Source: Nocardia tenerifensis NBRC 101015 (GTDB lineage: Bacteria; Actinomycetota; Actinomycetes; Mycobacteriales; Mycobacteriaceae). From it: a stretch of DNA of 48,428 bases. The position numbers were made by a program, and so were the translations under genes. Under the pieces are notes generated by a model. It ran no database searches and was not told the origin of the DNA. It saw only the letters and a program-made list of their open reading frames with translations. The stretch covers positions 1 to 48,428 of the forward strand of contig NZ_BAGH01000424.1 in assembly GCF_000308715.1 (NCBI RefSeq), written 5' to 3'. Of the stretch, positions 23,789 through 34,715 are shown piece by piece (position 1 is the first letter of the stretch; each line of letters opens with the position of its first letter).

Positions 23789-25843
23789 GTGGCTGCCAAC
23801 GACTCCAACGCATCGGGCTCGACCAACGCTACCTCGGGCAAGGCGGACTACGGCGCTTCGTCCATCACGGTCCTCGAGGGGCTCGAGGCGGTCCGCAAGC
23901 GTCCCGGCATGTACATCGGTTCGACCGGTGAGCGTGGCCTGCACCACCTGATCTGGGAGGTCGTCGACAACTCCGTCGACGAGGCGATGGCCGGGTACGC
24001 GTCCAAGGTCGAGGTCACCCTGCTCGCCGACGGCGGCGTCGAGGTGGTCGACGACGGCCGCGGCATCCCGGTGGCCATGCACGCGCAGGGCATGCCGACC
24101 ATCGAGGTCGTCATGACCCAGCTGCACGCGGGCGGCAAGTTCGACTCCGACTCCTACGCGGTGTCCGGCGGCCTGCACGGCGTCGGCATCTCCGTGGTGA
24201 ACGCGCTGTCCTCCCAGCTGGAGGCGGAGGTCTACCGCGACGGCTACCACTGGACGCAGACCTACAAGGACTCGGTGCCCGGCAAGCTGATCCAGGGCGA
24301 CCCCTCCAAGCAGACCGGCACCACGATCCGCTTCTGGGCCGATCCGAACATCTTCGAGACCACCACCTACAACTTCGAGACGGTGGCCCGCAGGCTGCAG
24401 GAGATGGCGTTCCTCAACAAGGGGCTCACCATCACCCTCACCGACGAGCGCGTCACCGAGGCCGAGGTCACCGACGAGGTGGTCAGCGAGACGGCCGACG
24501 CGCCGAAGCACGCGGAGGACGAGGCCGAGGCCGCGCCGGCCGAGCACAAGGTCAAGCAGCGCACCTACTACTACCCGGGTGGTCTGGAGGACTTCGTCCG
24601 CCACATCAACCGGACCAAGCAGCCGATCCACAACTCGGTCGTCGGATTCACCGGCAAGGGCCCCGGCCACGAGCTCGAGGTCGCGATGCAGTGGAACTCC
24701 GGCTACTCCGAGTCGGTGCACACCTTCGCCAACACCATCAACACCCACGAGGGCGGCACCCATGAGGAGGGCTTCCGCGCGGCGTTGACCACGGTGGTCA
24801 ACAAGTACGCCAAGGACAAGAAGCTCCTCAAGGAGAAGGACGGCAACCTCACCGGTGACGACATCCGCGAGGGTCTGGCCGCCATCGTGAGCGTGAAGGT
24901 CTCCGAGCCGCAGTTCGAGGGCCAGACCAAGACCAAGCTGGGCAATACCGAGGTCAAGTCCTTCGTGCAGAAGGCCTGCAACGAACACCTCTCGCACTGG
25001 TTCGAGGCCAACCCGGCCGACGCGAAAACCATTGTGAACAAGGCGGTCTCCTCGGCGCAGGCCCGCGTCGCCGCGCGTAAGGCGCGAGAGTTGGTGCGGC
25101 GCAAGAGCGCGACCGACCTGGGCGGGCTGCCGGGCAAGCTGGCCGACTGCCGGTCCAAGGATCCGAGCAAGTCCGAGATCTACATCGTCGAGGGCGATTC
25201 GGCCGGCGGCTCGGCCAAGTCCGGCCGCGACTCGATGTACCAGGCGATCCTGCCGCTGCGCGGAAAGATCATCAACGTCGAGAAGGCGCGCATCGACCGA
25301 GTCCTCAAGAACAACGAGGTCCAGTCGATCATCACCGCGTTCGGCACCGGCATCCACGACGAGTTCGATATCGCCAAGTTGCGCTATCACAAGATCGTGT
25401 TGATGGCCGACGCCGACGTCGACGGCCAGCACATCGCGACGCTGCTGCTCACGCTGCTGTTCCGGTTCATGCGCCCGCTGGTCGAGCAGGGGCACGTGTA
25501 TCTGGCCCAGCCGCCGTTGTACAAGCTCAAGTGGCAGCGCAGCGACCCGGAGTTCGCCTATTCCGACCGCGAACGCGACGGTCTGCTCGAGGCAGGCCTG
25601 GCCGCGGGCAAGAAGATCAACAAGGAAGACGGCGTCCAGCGCTACAAGGGTCTCGGCGAGATGAACGCCAAGGAACTGTGGGAGACCACCATGGACCCGA
25701 CGGTGCGCGTGCTCAAGCTGGTCACCCTGGACGACGCCGCCGCGGCCGACGAGCTGTTCAGCGTGCTGATGGGCGAGGACGTCGAAGCCCGCCGCAGCTT
25801 CATCACCCGTAATGCCAAGGACGTTCGCTTCCTCGACGTATAA
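23789..25843 (+). CDS. gyrB: DNA gyrase subunit B
   Basis: This encodes the 684-aa ATPase subunit of gyrase. GHKL-ATPase motifs are visible (RKRPGMYIGSTGERGL, VVDNSVDEAMAGY, VVDDGRGIPVAMH). The TOPRIM motifs are EGDSAGGSAKSGRD and MADADVDGQHI. The quinolone-region segment PLRGKIINVEKARIDRVLKNNE is the usual sequence. The GTG at 23789 (MAANDSNASG) was chosen over an upstream in-frame ATG at 23717, because AAGGAG precedes it and the upstream codons have no family resemblance. A charged Asp/Glu/Ala stretch around residues 235-260 (ETADAPKHAEDEAEAAPAE) is a lineage insert. gyrA follows after 57 bp. Confidence 0.97.
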   Translation: MAANDSNASGSTNATSGKADYGASSITVLEGLEAVRKRPGMYIGSTGERGLHHLIWEVVDNSVDEAMAGYASKVEVTLLADGGVEVVDDGRGIPVAMHAQGMPTIEVVMTQLHAGGKFDSDSYAVSGGLHGVGISVVNALSSQLEAEVYRDGYHWTQTYKDSVPGKLIQGDPSKQTGTTIRFWADPNIFETTTYNFETVARRLQEMAFLNKGLTITLTDERVTEAEVTDEVVSETADAPKHAEDEAEAAPAEHKVKQRTYYYPGGLEDFVRHINRTKQPIHNSVVGFTGKGPGHELEVAMQWNSGYSESVHTFANTINTHEGGTHEEGFRAALTTVVNKYAKDKKLLKEKDGNLTGDDIREGLAAIVSVKVSEPQFEGQTKTKLGNTEVKSFVQKACNEHLSHWFEANPADAKTIVNKAVSSAQARVAARKARELVRRKSATDLGGLPGKLADCRSKDPSKSEIYIVEGDSAGGSAKSGRDSMYQAILPLRGKIINVEKARIDRVLKNNEVQSIITAFGTGIHDEFDIAKLRYHKIVLMADADVDGQHIATLLLTLLFRFMRPLVEQGHVYLAQPPLYKLKWQRSDPEFAYSDRERDGLLEAGLAAGKKINKEDGVQRYKGLGEMNAKELWETTMDPTVRVLKLVTLDDAAAADELFSVLMGEDVEARRSFITRNAKDVRFLDV

Positions 25844-25900
25844 GCCGGTGCGCGTGCCACGTCACCGCCACCGCACCAGGCCCGCTAAGGAGAAGACTTC

Positions 25901-28423
<2,523 letters not shown>

Positions 28424-28465
28424 TAACCCAACAGCGGCGGCAACGAACGGATCTAAGGATTCCCA

Positions 28466-29605
28466 TTGACCACTCCGAATCAGCCGAATGACGAGCGGCA
28501 CCCAACGAACGGTGTGACCGAGCGGATCGCACCGTCACCGATTCCGCCGCGGCCGATCCCGCGGCCCGCGTCGTCGGCCGATAACGGCCAGCAGGGTGGG
28601 CAGCCCGGTGGCGGCCAGCCCAACGGTGGTCAATCGGGTGGCGCCCAGTCCGCCGGTGGCCAGCGCGGTGGCCAACCGGGCGGCGGGCAGCAAGGCCAGC
28701 AACGCGAAATGCAAGACAAGCAAGGCGATTTCGCGGGCAAGCCGAAGGGGCCGGAGCAGGCTCCCGGTCACAGCGGGCAAGATCCGTTCGATCAGACTGT
28801 GCGCATGAACAACTCAGAGCCCGGCGCACCCGAGTCGGGGGATCAGTCCGGCGGCAACGGCGGCGGCCAGTCGCCGTTCCAGGACGGCTGGGCACAGCTG
28901 CCGCAGCGGGAACCACAGTCCAACCTGTACCGCCCCGGCCAGGCGCCGGTCACCGGACGCCCGAGCGGCTCCGGCGCCTCGTCCGGCGGCGGGCTGGGCG
29001 GCGGCATGACCAACGCCCGCACCACCGCCGACCTCGCGGCCAAGGCGGCCCGCAAGGAAGCCGCCATGGTGAAGTCCGTCGGCATCGACGGACCCACCCG
29101 CAGCATCGCGCGGCCAGAACTGATCAAGGACATGCCGGACCTTTCGGAGATCCGGCACCCGCTGCCGCCCTCGGTCGAGCACACCGGCCCGCAGACGCCC
29201 GTCTCACCCGCCGCGCCCGTCGCGGTGGCCGCGGCCGTCGCCGGCGAGCCGCTGCGGGCCACCGTGCAGATCCGCCGCATCGACCCCTGGTCGACGCTGA
29301 AGATCTCGCTGGTGATCAGCGTCGCCATGTTCTTCGTGTGGATGCTGGCCGTCGGCCTGCTCTACATCGTGCTCGAAGGCATGGGCGTGTGGGAACGACT
29401 GAACAACACCTTCACCGACATGGTGTCCCAGGACAGCGGGTCGGTCGGGCTCATCGACGCGGGCACCGTCTTCGGCTACGCGGGCGTCATCGGCCTGATC
29501 AACGTGGTCCTGTTCACCGCCCTCGGCACCGTCGGCACATTCATCTACAACCAGTGCTGCGATCTCGTCGGCGGCATCCAGGTCACCCTGGCCGACCCCG
29601 ACTAG
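28466..29605 (+). CDS. DUF3566 membrane protein (Rv0007-like)
   Basis: This encodes a protein of 379 aa. Residues 1 to about 240 are low-complexity (Gly/Gln/Pro/Ser-rich, with GGQ-type repeats). The DUF3566 domain (about 265-375) has two membrane helices (SLVISVAMFFVWMLAVGLLYIVL and a segment around VIGLINVVLFTALGTVG) and ends with NQCCDLVGGIQVTLADPD, a conserved tail. The start is TTG 28466 after an AAGGA. It lies 42 bp after gyrA, so it is probably cotranscribed with gyrBA. The family is conserved in actinobacteria; its job is not known. Confidence 0.85.
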   Translation: MTTPNQPNDERHPTNGVTERIAPSPIPPRPIPRPASSADNGQQGGQPGGGQPNGGQSGGAQSAGGQRGGQPGGGQQGQQREMQDKQGDFAGKPKGPEQAPGHSGQDPFDQTVRMNNSEPGAPESGDQSGGNGGGQSPFQDGWAQLPQREPQSNLYRPGQAPVTGRPSGSGASSGGGLGGGMTNARTTADLAAKAARKEAAMVKSVGIDGPTRSIARPELIKDMPDLSEIRHPLPPSVEHTGPQTPVSPAAPVAVAAAVAGEPLRATVQIRRIDPWSTLKISLVISVAMFFVWMLAVGLLYIVLEGMGVWERLNNTFTDMVSQDSGSVGLIDAGTVFGYAGVIGLINVVLFTALGTVGTFIYNQCCDLVGGIQVTLADPD

Positions 29606-29620
29606 ACCTCGGCCTCCCAC

Positions 29621-29659
29621 GGCCGGCGTCGCCCCACCCCGGGCGACGCCGGCCGTTTT
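29621..29659 (+). terminator. Terminator of the gyrBA-DUF3566 operon
   Basis: A perfect 14-bp GC-rich stem (ggccggcgtcgccc/gggcgacgccggcc, 6-nt loop) followed by GTTTT lies 15 bp after the stop codon. Confidence 0.88.
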
Positions 29660-29792
29660 CGATGGGCGCGGCCACCCTGAACGACCAGACGGCAAGCCTG
29701 TCAGCAGCGTCACTACCAGCCGTTTTGGAGGTAGCGCGAAAGGTCGGGTAATCTCTAGCCTCGGCTCAGGTGGAAGAACACAAGAGTCATAC

Positions 29793-29866
29793 GGGCCTAT
29801 AGCTCAGGCGGTTAGAGCGCTTCGCTGATAACGAAGAGGTCGGAGGTTCAAGTCCTCCTAGGCCCA
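29793..29866 (+). tRNA. ileT: tRNA-Ile(GAT)
   Basis: A 74-nt cloverleaf is complete: the acceptor GGGCCTA/TAGGCCC, the D arm GCTC/GAGC, the anticodon stem CTTCG/CGAAG with loop CTGATAA (anticodon GAT at 29827-29829) and the T arm GGAGG-TTCAAGT-CCTCC. CCA is not encoded. Confidence 0.98.
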
Positions 29867-29895
29867 CTCCCGAACATCACAGTAGGGTGGGAACC

Positions 29896-30003
29896 ATGAA
29901 ACTCATTGTCACGGTCGGTGCCGTGGTCGCGGTTCTCATCGGCATCTCCAAACTGCGCCAGCGCAACGACGCGGACATGTGGCACGAGGTCACCACCCGC
30001 TGA
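29896..30003 (+). CDS. DLW-39-like small membrane peptide
   Basis: This encodes a 35-aa peptide: an N-terminal hydrophobic helix (about residues 3-17), a basic segment KLRQRND, then DMWHEVTTR. It lies between tRNA-Ile and tRNA-Ala; a GTGGG stretch precedes the ATG. I recall that a DLW-39 family of about 39 aa has been named in this genomic context in actinobacteria; here the DLW motif reads DMW. The function is unknown. Confidence 0.75.
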   Translation: MKLIVTVGAVVAVLIGISKLRQRNDADMWHEVTTR

Positions 30004-30006
30004 CAC

Positions 30007-30079
30007 GGGGCCTTAGCTCAATTGGCAGAGCACTGCCTTTGCAAGGCAGGGGTTAGGGGTTCGATTCCCCTAGGCTCCA
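30007..30079 (+). tRNA. alaT: tRNA-Ala(TGC)
   Basis: A 73-nt cloverleaf: acceptor GGGGCCT/AGGCTCC with one G-T pair, the D arm GCTC/GAGC, the anticodon stem CTGCC/GGCAG with loop TTTGCAA (anticodon TGC at 30040-30042) and the T arm AGGGG-TTCGATT-CCCCT. CCA is not encoded. Confidence 0.98.
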
Positions 30080-30472
30080 CTCGATCGGTTAACCATGCCC
30101 ATGGAACGCAGGGGCCTTTTCTCGTTCCGCGTGTTTTGTGGGGGCGCAGCCCCCACGCCCCGCCCGGAGGGGCTTCGCCCCCCGGACCCCCTTGGATGGT
30201 TACCTTTTTGGGGATGTGTACAGCGCGATGGTTGACGCCTCGCTTCGCATCGGGGGTGGCTCTAGGTGGGCGTTTTCTTTCGAAGTTGCTTTTTGCTGGA
30301 ACAATTGGGGCTGGGCTGGGCTGGGAGGGCTTGGCGGGGTGTTGGGCTTGTTCTATGCCTGAGAGTTGGGCTTGTTGAGCTGGGGCTTGTTCTTTGCCGG
30401 TTTGTGGAAGGGAGTGCACCCCAAGCTGTTTGGGCTGTGGGGTACCTTCCTTTTTCTTTTAGTCCTTCTCCC
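30080..30472. other. G-rich non-coding island after tRNA-Ala
   Basis: About 390 bp without a credible gene. It holds two GC hairpins (30138-30156 and 30164-30185), then sequence strongly enriched in G and T on the plus strand, with a G-quadruplex motif at 30307-30329 and three copies of gggcttgtt around 30344-30393. The base composition differs from the rest of the window and continues into the next gene. Confidence 0.7.
30138..30185 (+). terminator. Double GC hairpin after tRNA-Ala
   Basis: The first stem is gtgggggc/gcccccac with a 3-nt loop (30138-30156). The second is an imperfect ccgg-a-gggg/cccc-ccgg stem with a TTCG-containing loop (30164-30185). Their position suggests the end of the tRNA transcript. 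Confidence 0.5.
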
Positions 30473-31666
30473 TCAATCTTTTCTGGTTGCTGTGCTTGCT
30501 AGGTGGGTTAGGTCCTCTTGGGTGGGCCAGGTGCGGACCTCGTAGCGGCGGGGGGTCATTTGGGGGATGGGGGTTAGGTTCAGGTGGGCTGCTACTGCTT
30601 CGAAGGGGGCCTCTAGGAGGGGGGTCATTTCTCCGTTTTCCTCTGTGCAGAACAGGATTCGGTCTGCTTCGGGGAGTAGGTATTCGACGTCTTTGCCCCA
30701 GACTGCGAGGGTGTAGGGGCCGGGGTCGGCGGCTACGTAGATGACCGAGGCTACGAAGGCGGGGGGTAGGTCGGGGTGGTGGGGGAAGGTGAGGTCGCGT
30801 TCCAGGGACTCGTTGAAGGTTGTTGTCTGGGCGTCGTATTCGGTGATGGCCAGGCCGCAGCGGGCGCGTAGGGCCTGGGGCTGGTGGCGGTGGTGGGGGA
30901 TTCGGTCGAGGGGGACTACCTTGCCCTCGTCGTCGATTGTGTAGGCCTGGGGGGAGATTGGGCGTACTGCGTTGCGGTAACGCTGTTCTACCTCGGCGAA
31001 GAGGGGGGTCAGGTCGCCGGTGTCGGGGACTATGAGCAAGGTGTCTACGTCGGGCATGAAGGCCAGGGGGCGGTGGGTGCCGTCGCCGGTGCCTGCCAGC
31101 CAGCCGGGGATCAGGGGCCAGGAGGTGCAGTAGCCGTCGCCGGTGTCGGAGAAGTGGAGCAGGCCCGAGCCGGTGATGCCGTGGGAACCCGCTAGGGCCG
31201 TGAGGTTTTCGCGAGCCGCGGCGAAGACCTCGTCGGCGTCTACACCCCAGTTCTCCAAGGTGGTCGCGGAGACGATCGAGCGGGAGTGGGGTCGGTCGAT
31301 CGCGACCAGTTCGTCCAGGAACGGGAACGCGGGGCGGGTGAGCGGCGGGGCGGCGTCGGCGGGGGTGTTGAGGCCGAAACCGTTGGGGCGCAGGATTGGT
31401 CGCAGCAGGGGGCGGACGTCGGGCCAGGTGTCCGGCGCGTCGGCCTCCCGGACGCCGGCGACGAAGTTGGCGATGCGCCGGTCGCGTTCGGCGGCGGGCA
31501 GCTCGGCGGCCTCCCGGAAGACGTTGCCCAGGTACAGATGCAGGTCGCCGACGACGATCTCGAAGCCGTCGGGGTGATACTCCGCGTCGGGCTCACCGAT
31601 GGCGCTCAGCTGCTGCAGGACGAGCGCCGCGAACTGGTCGGCGTCGACCCCGAAATTCTCCTCCAC
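30473..31666 (-). CDS. Hypothetical protein, DUF1444-like
   Basis: This encodes a 397-aa soluble protein with no signal peptide or membrane helix. The stretch IDRPHSRSIVSATTLENWGVDADEVFAAARENL (quoted here only in part: LENWGVDADEVFAAA) resembles the DUF1444/YtpQ family, in which a DRP-S motif is followed by a W-G-V-segment and an E-NL helix. An alternative is that it is a lineage-specific protein that shares only this motif. The start is GTG 31666. Base use is unusual: the coding strand avoids G, so codons end in C, A or T more than in neighbours, most strongly in the last 200 codons. This and the variable position suggest acquisition or strand-specific mutation. No function can be assigned. 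Confidence 0.7.
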   Translation of the reverse strand: MEENFGVDADQFAALVLQQLSAIGEPDAEYHPDGFEIVVGDLHLYLGNVFREAAELPAAERDRRIANFVAGVREADAPDTWPDVRPLLRPILRPNGFGLNTPADAAPPLTRPAFPFLDELVAIDRPHSRSIVSATTLENWGVDADEVFAAARENLTALAGSHGITGSGLLHFSDTGDGYCTSWPLIPGWLAGTGDGTHRPLAFMPDVDTLLIVPDTGDLTPLFAEVEQRYRNAVRPISPQAYTIDDEGKVVPLDRIPHHRHQPQALRARCGLAITEYDAQTTTFNESLERDLTFPHHPDLPPAFVASVIYVAADPGPYTLAVWGKDVEYLLPEADRILFCTEENGEMTPLLEAPFEAVAAHLNLTPIPQMTPRRYEVRTWPTQEDLTHLASTATRKD

Positions 31667-31705
31667 GCGGTCACCGTAACCGGCCGGCGGAACGAGCGCA
31701 CGGAG

Positions 31706-32416
31706 TCATCGGTCCGACAGCGGTCCGTGCCGATCGAGATGCAGGTAGGTGTAGCCGGTGACGATGAGGCAGACGACCGTCGCGGTGATGAGCATGGCCC
31801 AGCCGGCGACGAGCATGCTCAGCAGGCCACCGAGCAGGGCGCCGAGCGCGAAACTCAGATAGAGCAGGAAGTAGCCGAGCCAGTCCGCGTAGTCGCCGCC
31901 GCTGATGTGCCGTTCGATGCCCTGCGCCAGCTTGACCAGGGTGCCGGTGACGTAGCTCAGCGGCACCGACACCTCGCCGTCCTTCACGAACGAGGTGTTC
32001 AGCGCGCCGACGCCGAACGCGACGAACAGGATCGGCACGAAGTCGATGCTGGCGGTTTCGGGGTCCTGGAATCGGACGATGTCGATGATCGACGCCGTGG
32101 CCAGGCTGAAAGTGGTCAGCAGGGTCGGACCGTGGGGATGCCCGGACCAGTAGTGTCTGCGGCACCAGGAGGCGACCACGACGCCGGCGACGAACGACGC
32201 GAGCAACCCGGCCGCGGCTGCGGCGGTGTCGTTCTGGTCGTGGAAGTGGCCGAGGATGGCGCGCTCGGTATTGCCGGTCATGAAGGTGACGAAGTAGCCG
32301 GCGGTATGCATGAACGCCGCGGCGCCGATCAAACCGGCCAGTGCGGCCAATACCCAGGACAGTCTCGCTTCGTTGTCGAAAAGCGCCCTCTTGCGTGCTT
32401 CGTCTGGTTTCGGCAC
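31706..32416 (-). CDS. DUF1275 (YoaK-like) membrane protein
   Basis: This encodes a protein of 236 aa with six or so membrane helices. The family pattern is visible: a first helix AALAGLIGAAAFMHTAGYF followed by VTFMTGNTERAI, then a helix from GLLASFVAGVVVASW, FVPILFVAFGVGALNTSFV, and VPLSYVTGTLVKLAQGI. DUF1275 proteins all carry the V-T-FMTGN signature; their transport or other role is unproven. The start is GTG 32416 with AAGGAG 8 bases upstream. The gene lies 39 bp after the upstream end of the DUF1444-like gene on the same strand and may be cotranscribed. Confidence 0.87.
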   Translation of the reverse strand: MPKPDEARKRALFDNEARLSWVLAALAGLIGAAAFMHTAGYFVTFMTGNTERAILGHFHDQNDTAAAAAGLLASFVAGVVVASWCRRHYWSGHPHGPTLLTTFSLATASIIDIVRFQDPETASIDFVPILFVAFGVGALNTSFVKDGEVSVPLSYVTGTLVKLAQGIERHISGGDYADWLGYFLLYLSFALGALLGGLLSMLVAGWAMLITATVVCLIVTGYTYLHLDRHGPLSDR

Positions 32417-32767
32417 AGGTCAGGCTCCTTTCGAGGCGGATGTGACTCTTCAGTGTTACCGCTCGCCCCTGAGACGCGCATGTGCAGCGCCGTGGGTTGC
32501 CGGACGGTCACCAATACTCCGGGAAGTGAAGGCGAGGCTCGCCCGGCGAAAGAGCTCGGGTTGTTCGAGTGACGAGAGAGCGGCGTCCTGCGTGGTCAGT
32601 ATCGGTGCGGCACGATGCCGTCGGCCACCGAGTGACTCGGGAATCGACGCGCGGGTGTGCCGCTCGAGCGGCCGCGGTGTTGTGACCGGTCGCACGAGAG
32701 AAGCGGTACGGGTCGATGTGTGACCATGCGTCGGGACCGCGCCCGTTACCGTGCAGGAGTGGACTCC
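32417..32767. promoter_or_regulatory. Divergent intergenic region with two palindromes
   Basis: This 351-bp gap separates the DUF1275 gene from the divergent dehydrogenase-like gene. It contains the perfect palindrome gccgctcgagcggc (32659-32672) and the near-palindrome tgtgaccggtcgca (32681-32694, one mismatch). Both are candidate operators. No gene is seen. Confidence 0.4.
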
Positions 32768-33688
32768 GTGCTCGACTACCTACTGACCGAACACGTCGCC
32801 GCGACCCCGCTCGACGATGTCGCCGCGGCGTGGACGCGGCATCGCGTGGCCGCGAACCGGTTCGACAAGCCGGTCGACGTCGCCCTCGCCGGCGGGTTCG
32901 GCGCCGACCGGCTGGGTTACGCGTTCCTCTCCGGATACCAGGAGGCGTTGCGCGCGCTCATCCCCGATCTGCCCGCCGACGAGCTGGTCGCCCTGTGCGC
33001 GACCGAGGCGGGCGGTGGCCATCCGTCGGCGATCGAGACGACGCTGCGCGAGGACCTCGGCGGCCCCCGCCTCAACGGCACCAAAACCTTTGCCACACTG
33101 GGCATGCTGGCGCAGCGGCTGGTGGTGATCGCCAGCGTCGGAGCGGACGCGTCCGGCCGGAATCGATTGCGCGCCGGCATGGTCGCGGCGGGTGAGGCCG
33201 GAGTGCAGGTGACGAGTCTGCCCGCGACCGCGTTCGCGCCGGAGATCCCGCACGCCGTGGTGACGCTGACAGATGTCGCCGCGGTGGTGTTGCCGGGCGA
33301 CGGGTATGTGGAGTACCTCAAGCCGTTCCGCACGATCGAGGACGTGCACGTGCTCGCGGCGGCGCTCGGCTGGCTCGTCCGGGTCGCGCGCGCGTCGAGC
33401 TGGCCGCGGCCGGTGGTGCAGCAACTGCTCACCGCGGTGGCGGCGGTGCGTGGGCTGGACATCGATGCGCCGAGTTCGCCGGGCGTGCATGTGGCGCTGG
33501 GCGGCGCGTTCGCGTACTTCGGCCAGCTGCTGGCGGAGGTGGATTCCCTGTGGCCGTCGGTGGATTCGGTGACGCGGCAGCGGTGGGAGCGGGATCGTCC
33601 GCTGCTCGCGGTCGCCGGGCGGGTGCGCGATCAGCGGCTGGCTACGGCCTGGCGATCGGTGCTGCCCGGTCTCGATCAGGCGGATTGA
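32768..33688 (+). CDS. Short acyl-CoA-dehydrogenase-like protein
   Basis: This encodes a protein of 306 aa. The middle part (about 75-200) resembles the beta domain of acyl-CoA dehydrogenases: GGHPSAIETTLREDLG, then RLNGTKTFATLGMLAQRLVVIAS, in place of the family's NGTKTFITNA pattern. The protein is about 80 residues shorter than typical members, and no clear catalytic glutamate or full C-terminal helical bundle can be recognised. It may be a degenerate or non-catalytic relative. GTG 32768 was chosen because AGGAG lies 8 bases upstream; an upstream ATG at 32726 is in frame but has no such site. No substrate can be inferred. Confidence 0.65.
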   Translation: MLDYLLTEHVAATPLDDVAAAWTRHRVAANRFDKPVDVALAGGFGADRLGYAFLSGYQEALRALIPDLPADELVALCATEAGGGHPSAIETTLREDLGGPRLNGTKTFATLGMLAQRLVVIASVGADASGRNRLRAGMVAAGEAGVQVTSLPATAFAPEIPHAVVTLTDVAAVVLPGDGYVEYLKPFRTIEDVHVLAAALGWLVRVARASSWPRPVVQQLLTAVAAVRGLDIDAPSSPGVHVALGGAFAYFGQLLAEVDSLWPSVDSVTRQRWERDRPLLAVAGRVRDQRLATAWRSVLPGLDQAD

Positions 33689-33707
33689 CCTGGTCCGGAA
33701 ATGGGGA

Positions 33708-33777
33708 GCGGGCCTCGGCGAAGGGGGGGAGTTAGCCGAGGCCCGCGTAAGGTCGGCCCGGGGGGAGGGGCCGACCT
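33708..33777 (+). terminator. Tandem hairpins after the dehydrogenase-like gene
   Basis: Two perfect stems in a row: a 12-bp stem (gcgggcctcggc/gccgaggcccgc, 33708-33746) and a 10-bp stem (aggtcggccc/gggccgacct, 33750-33777). Both loops are G-rich. They begin 19 bp after the stop codon. Confidence 0.75.
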
Positions 33778-34412
33778 GAATGATCCTACGCGATGAACGG
33801 CGTTTGTGTACGCGTGGGGAGGGCCACTTTTCGAAGATTTTTTGGGTGGGCTTACTTTCTGCTAGTTCGTGACCGTTTCGGGTACCCCGATGGGCCACGC
33901 GGTCGCTCCCCGGCGGTGGCCTGGAGTTTGCCAAAACCGCTGTTACGCAGGCAGATACCTGGTTTCGGGCGATGCCGGAAGCGGGTGTGGAAGCCGCGTA
34001 ATAAACATGCCGACCGGTCTTTGTGTGGTGCGAATCGCTCTCGAAATCGAATGATGCGGCGGGAGCGGCAGGCGTGTACCGCGTGTCGTCTCGTCGGGGT
34101 GTCCTGACGGCCCGAACCTGTCGTACCCCGATGCGAACATGTGTTCGTGTGCACAGTGGATGCCGGTGGCCGTCGTGGCCGAGCGATGAAGGCGCTCGGT
34201 AGTTTTCGGCTCGCTGGGCCCGGGACCGAGTACCGTGCGCCGGCTATTCGGGTAGTCCGCTACCCGCGACGCGCAGGGGTGTCTGGCGGGAGTATGGAAC
34301 CGGTCGCACTTCGATCCGGCACCCCCGAGCACCGCCTGGATCGAGGTGCGGCCTTCCGCTTTCTTCGGGCGGCCACGCGGCGGAAATGTGGGGGCTGGCA
34401 GGCTCGCCAAAA

Positions 34413-34431
34413 CTCTGTACATTGTAGAGAG
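34413..34431. promoter_or_regulatory. 19-bp palindrome upstream of the ABC exporter
   Basis: ctctgtacattgtagagag pairs across its centre with a single mismatch. The TGTACA/TTGTA core resembles operators of TetR-family repressors that often control DrrAB-type exporters. No regulator gene adjoins it. Confidence 0.5.
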
Positions 34432-34459
34432 ATGTCGCCGCGTAGAAGGATTCGAGCGA

Positions 34460-34576
34460 TTGCCCACCTCAACGCCTCCACGGGTGTTCCCGACCGTGGT
34501 CGAGCCGCCGCTGCGCCTGATCGACCACCTCGCGGCCCACGGACTCGTCTCGCTGCCCAGCGGATGGTTTCCATGA
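34460..34576 (+). CDS. Possible 38-aa small protein (very uncertain)
   Basis: TTG 34460 has AGAAGG 11 bases upstream and opens a frame ending PLRLIDHLAAHGLVSLPSG followed by WFP and a stop. The peptide resembles no family I know. Listed because it lies directly after the palindrome and before the exporter. It may be chance. Confidence 0.2.
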   Translation: MPTSTPPRVFPTVVEPPLRLIDHLAAHGLVSLPSGWFP

Positions 34577-34715
34577 TCGAAATGCCGAACAAATCGGAGG
34601 AAATCATCGGCGGTCAGGACAATACTGACTCGTACCGCCCTTGCTCCGATCGAAAATTCGCAGACAGCCGACGTCCATTGAATACATCCCAGGAAAACTC
34701 ACGATCAGGAGAAAT

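Larger units (their letters stand above)
33689..34715. other. Long leader/intergenic region before the DrrAB exporter
   Basis: This 1027-bp stretch has lower GC than its flanks. It contains the tandem hairpins, a 19-bp palindrome at 34413-34431 and two short open frames near the exporter (34460-34576, and one starting near 34573 that runs into the drrA-like gene). No gene in it can be assigned with confidence. A decayed regulator gene is possible, but no helix-turn-helix was recognised in any frame. Confidence 0.5.

Noticed and set aside
34432..34570. TetR-family regulator before the exporter
   Set aside because: No helix-turn-helix or TetR N-terminal pattern is found in any frame of the leader.
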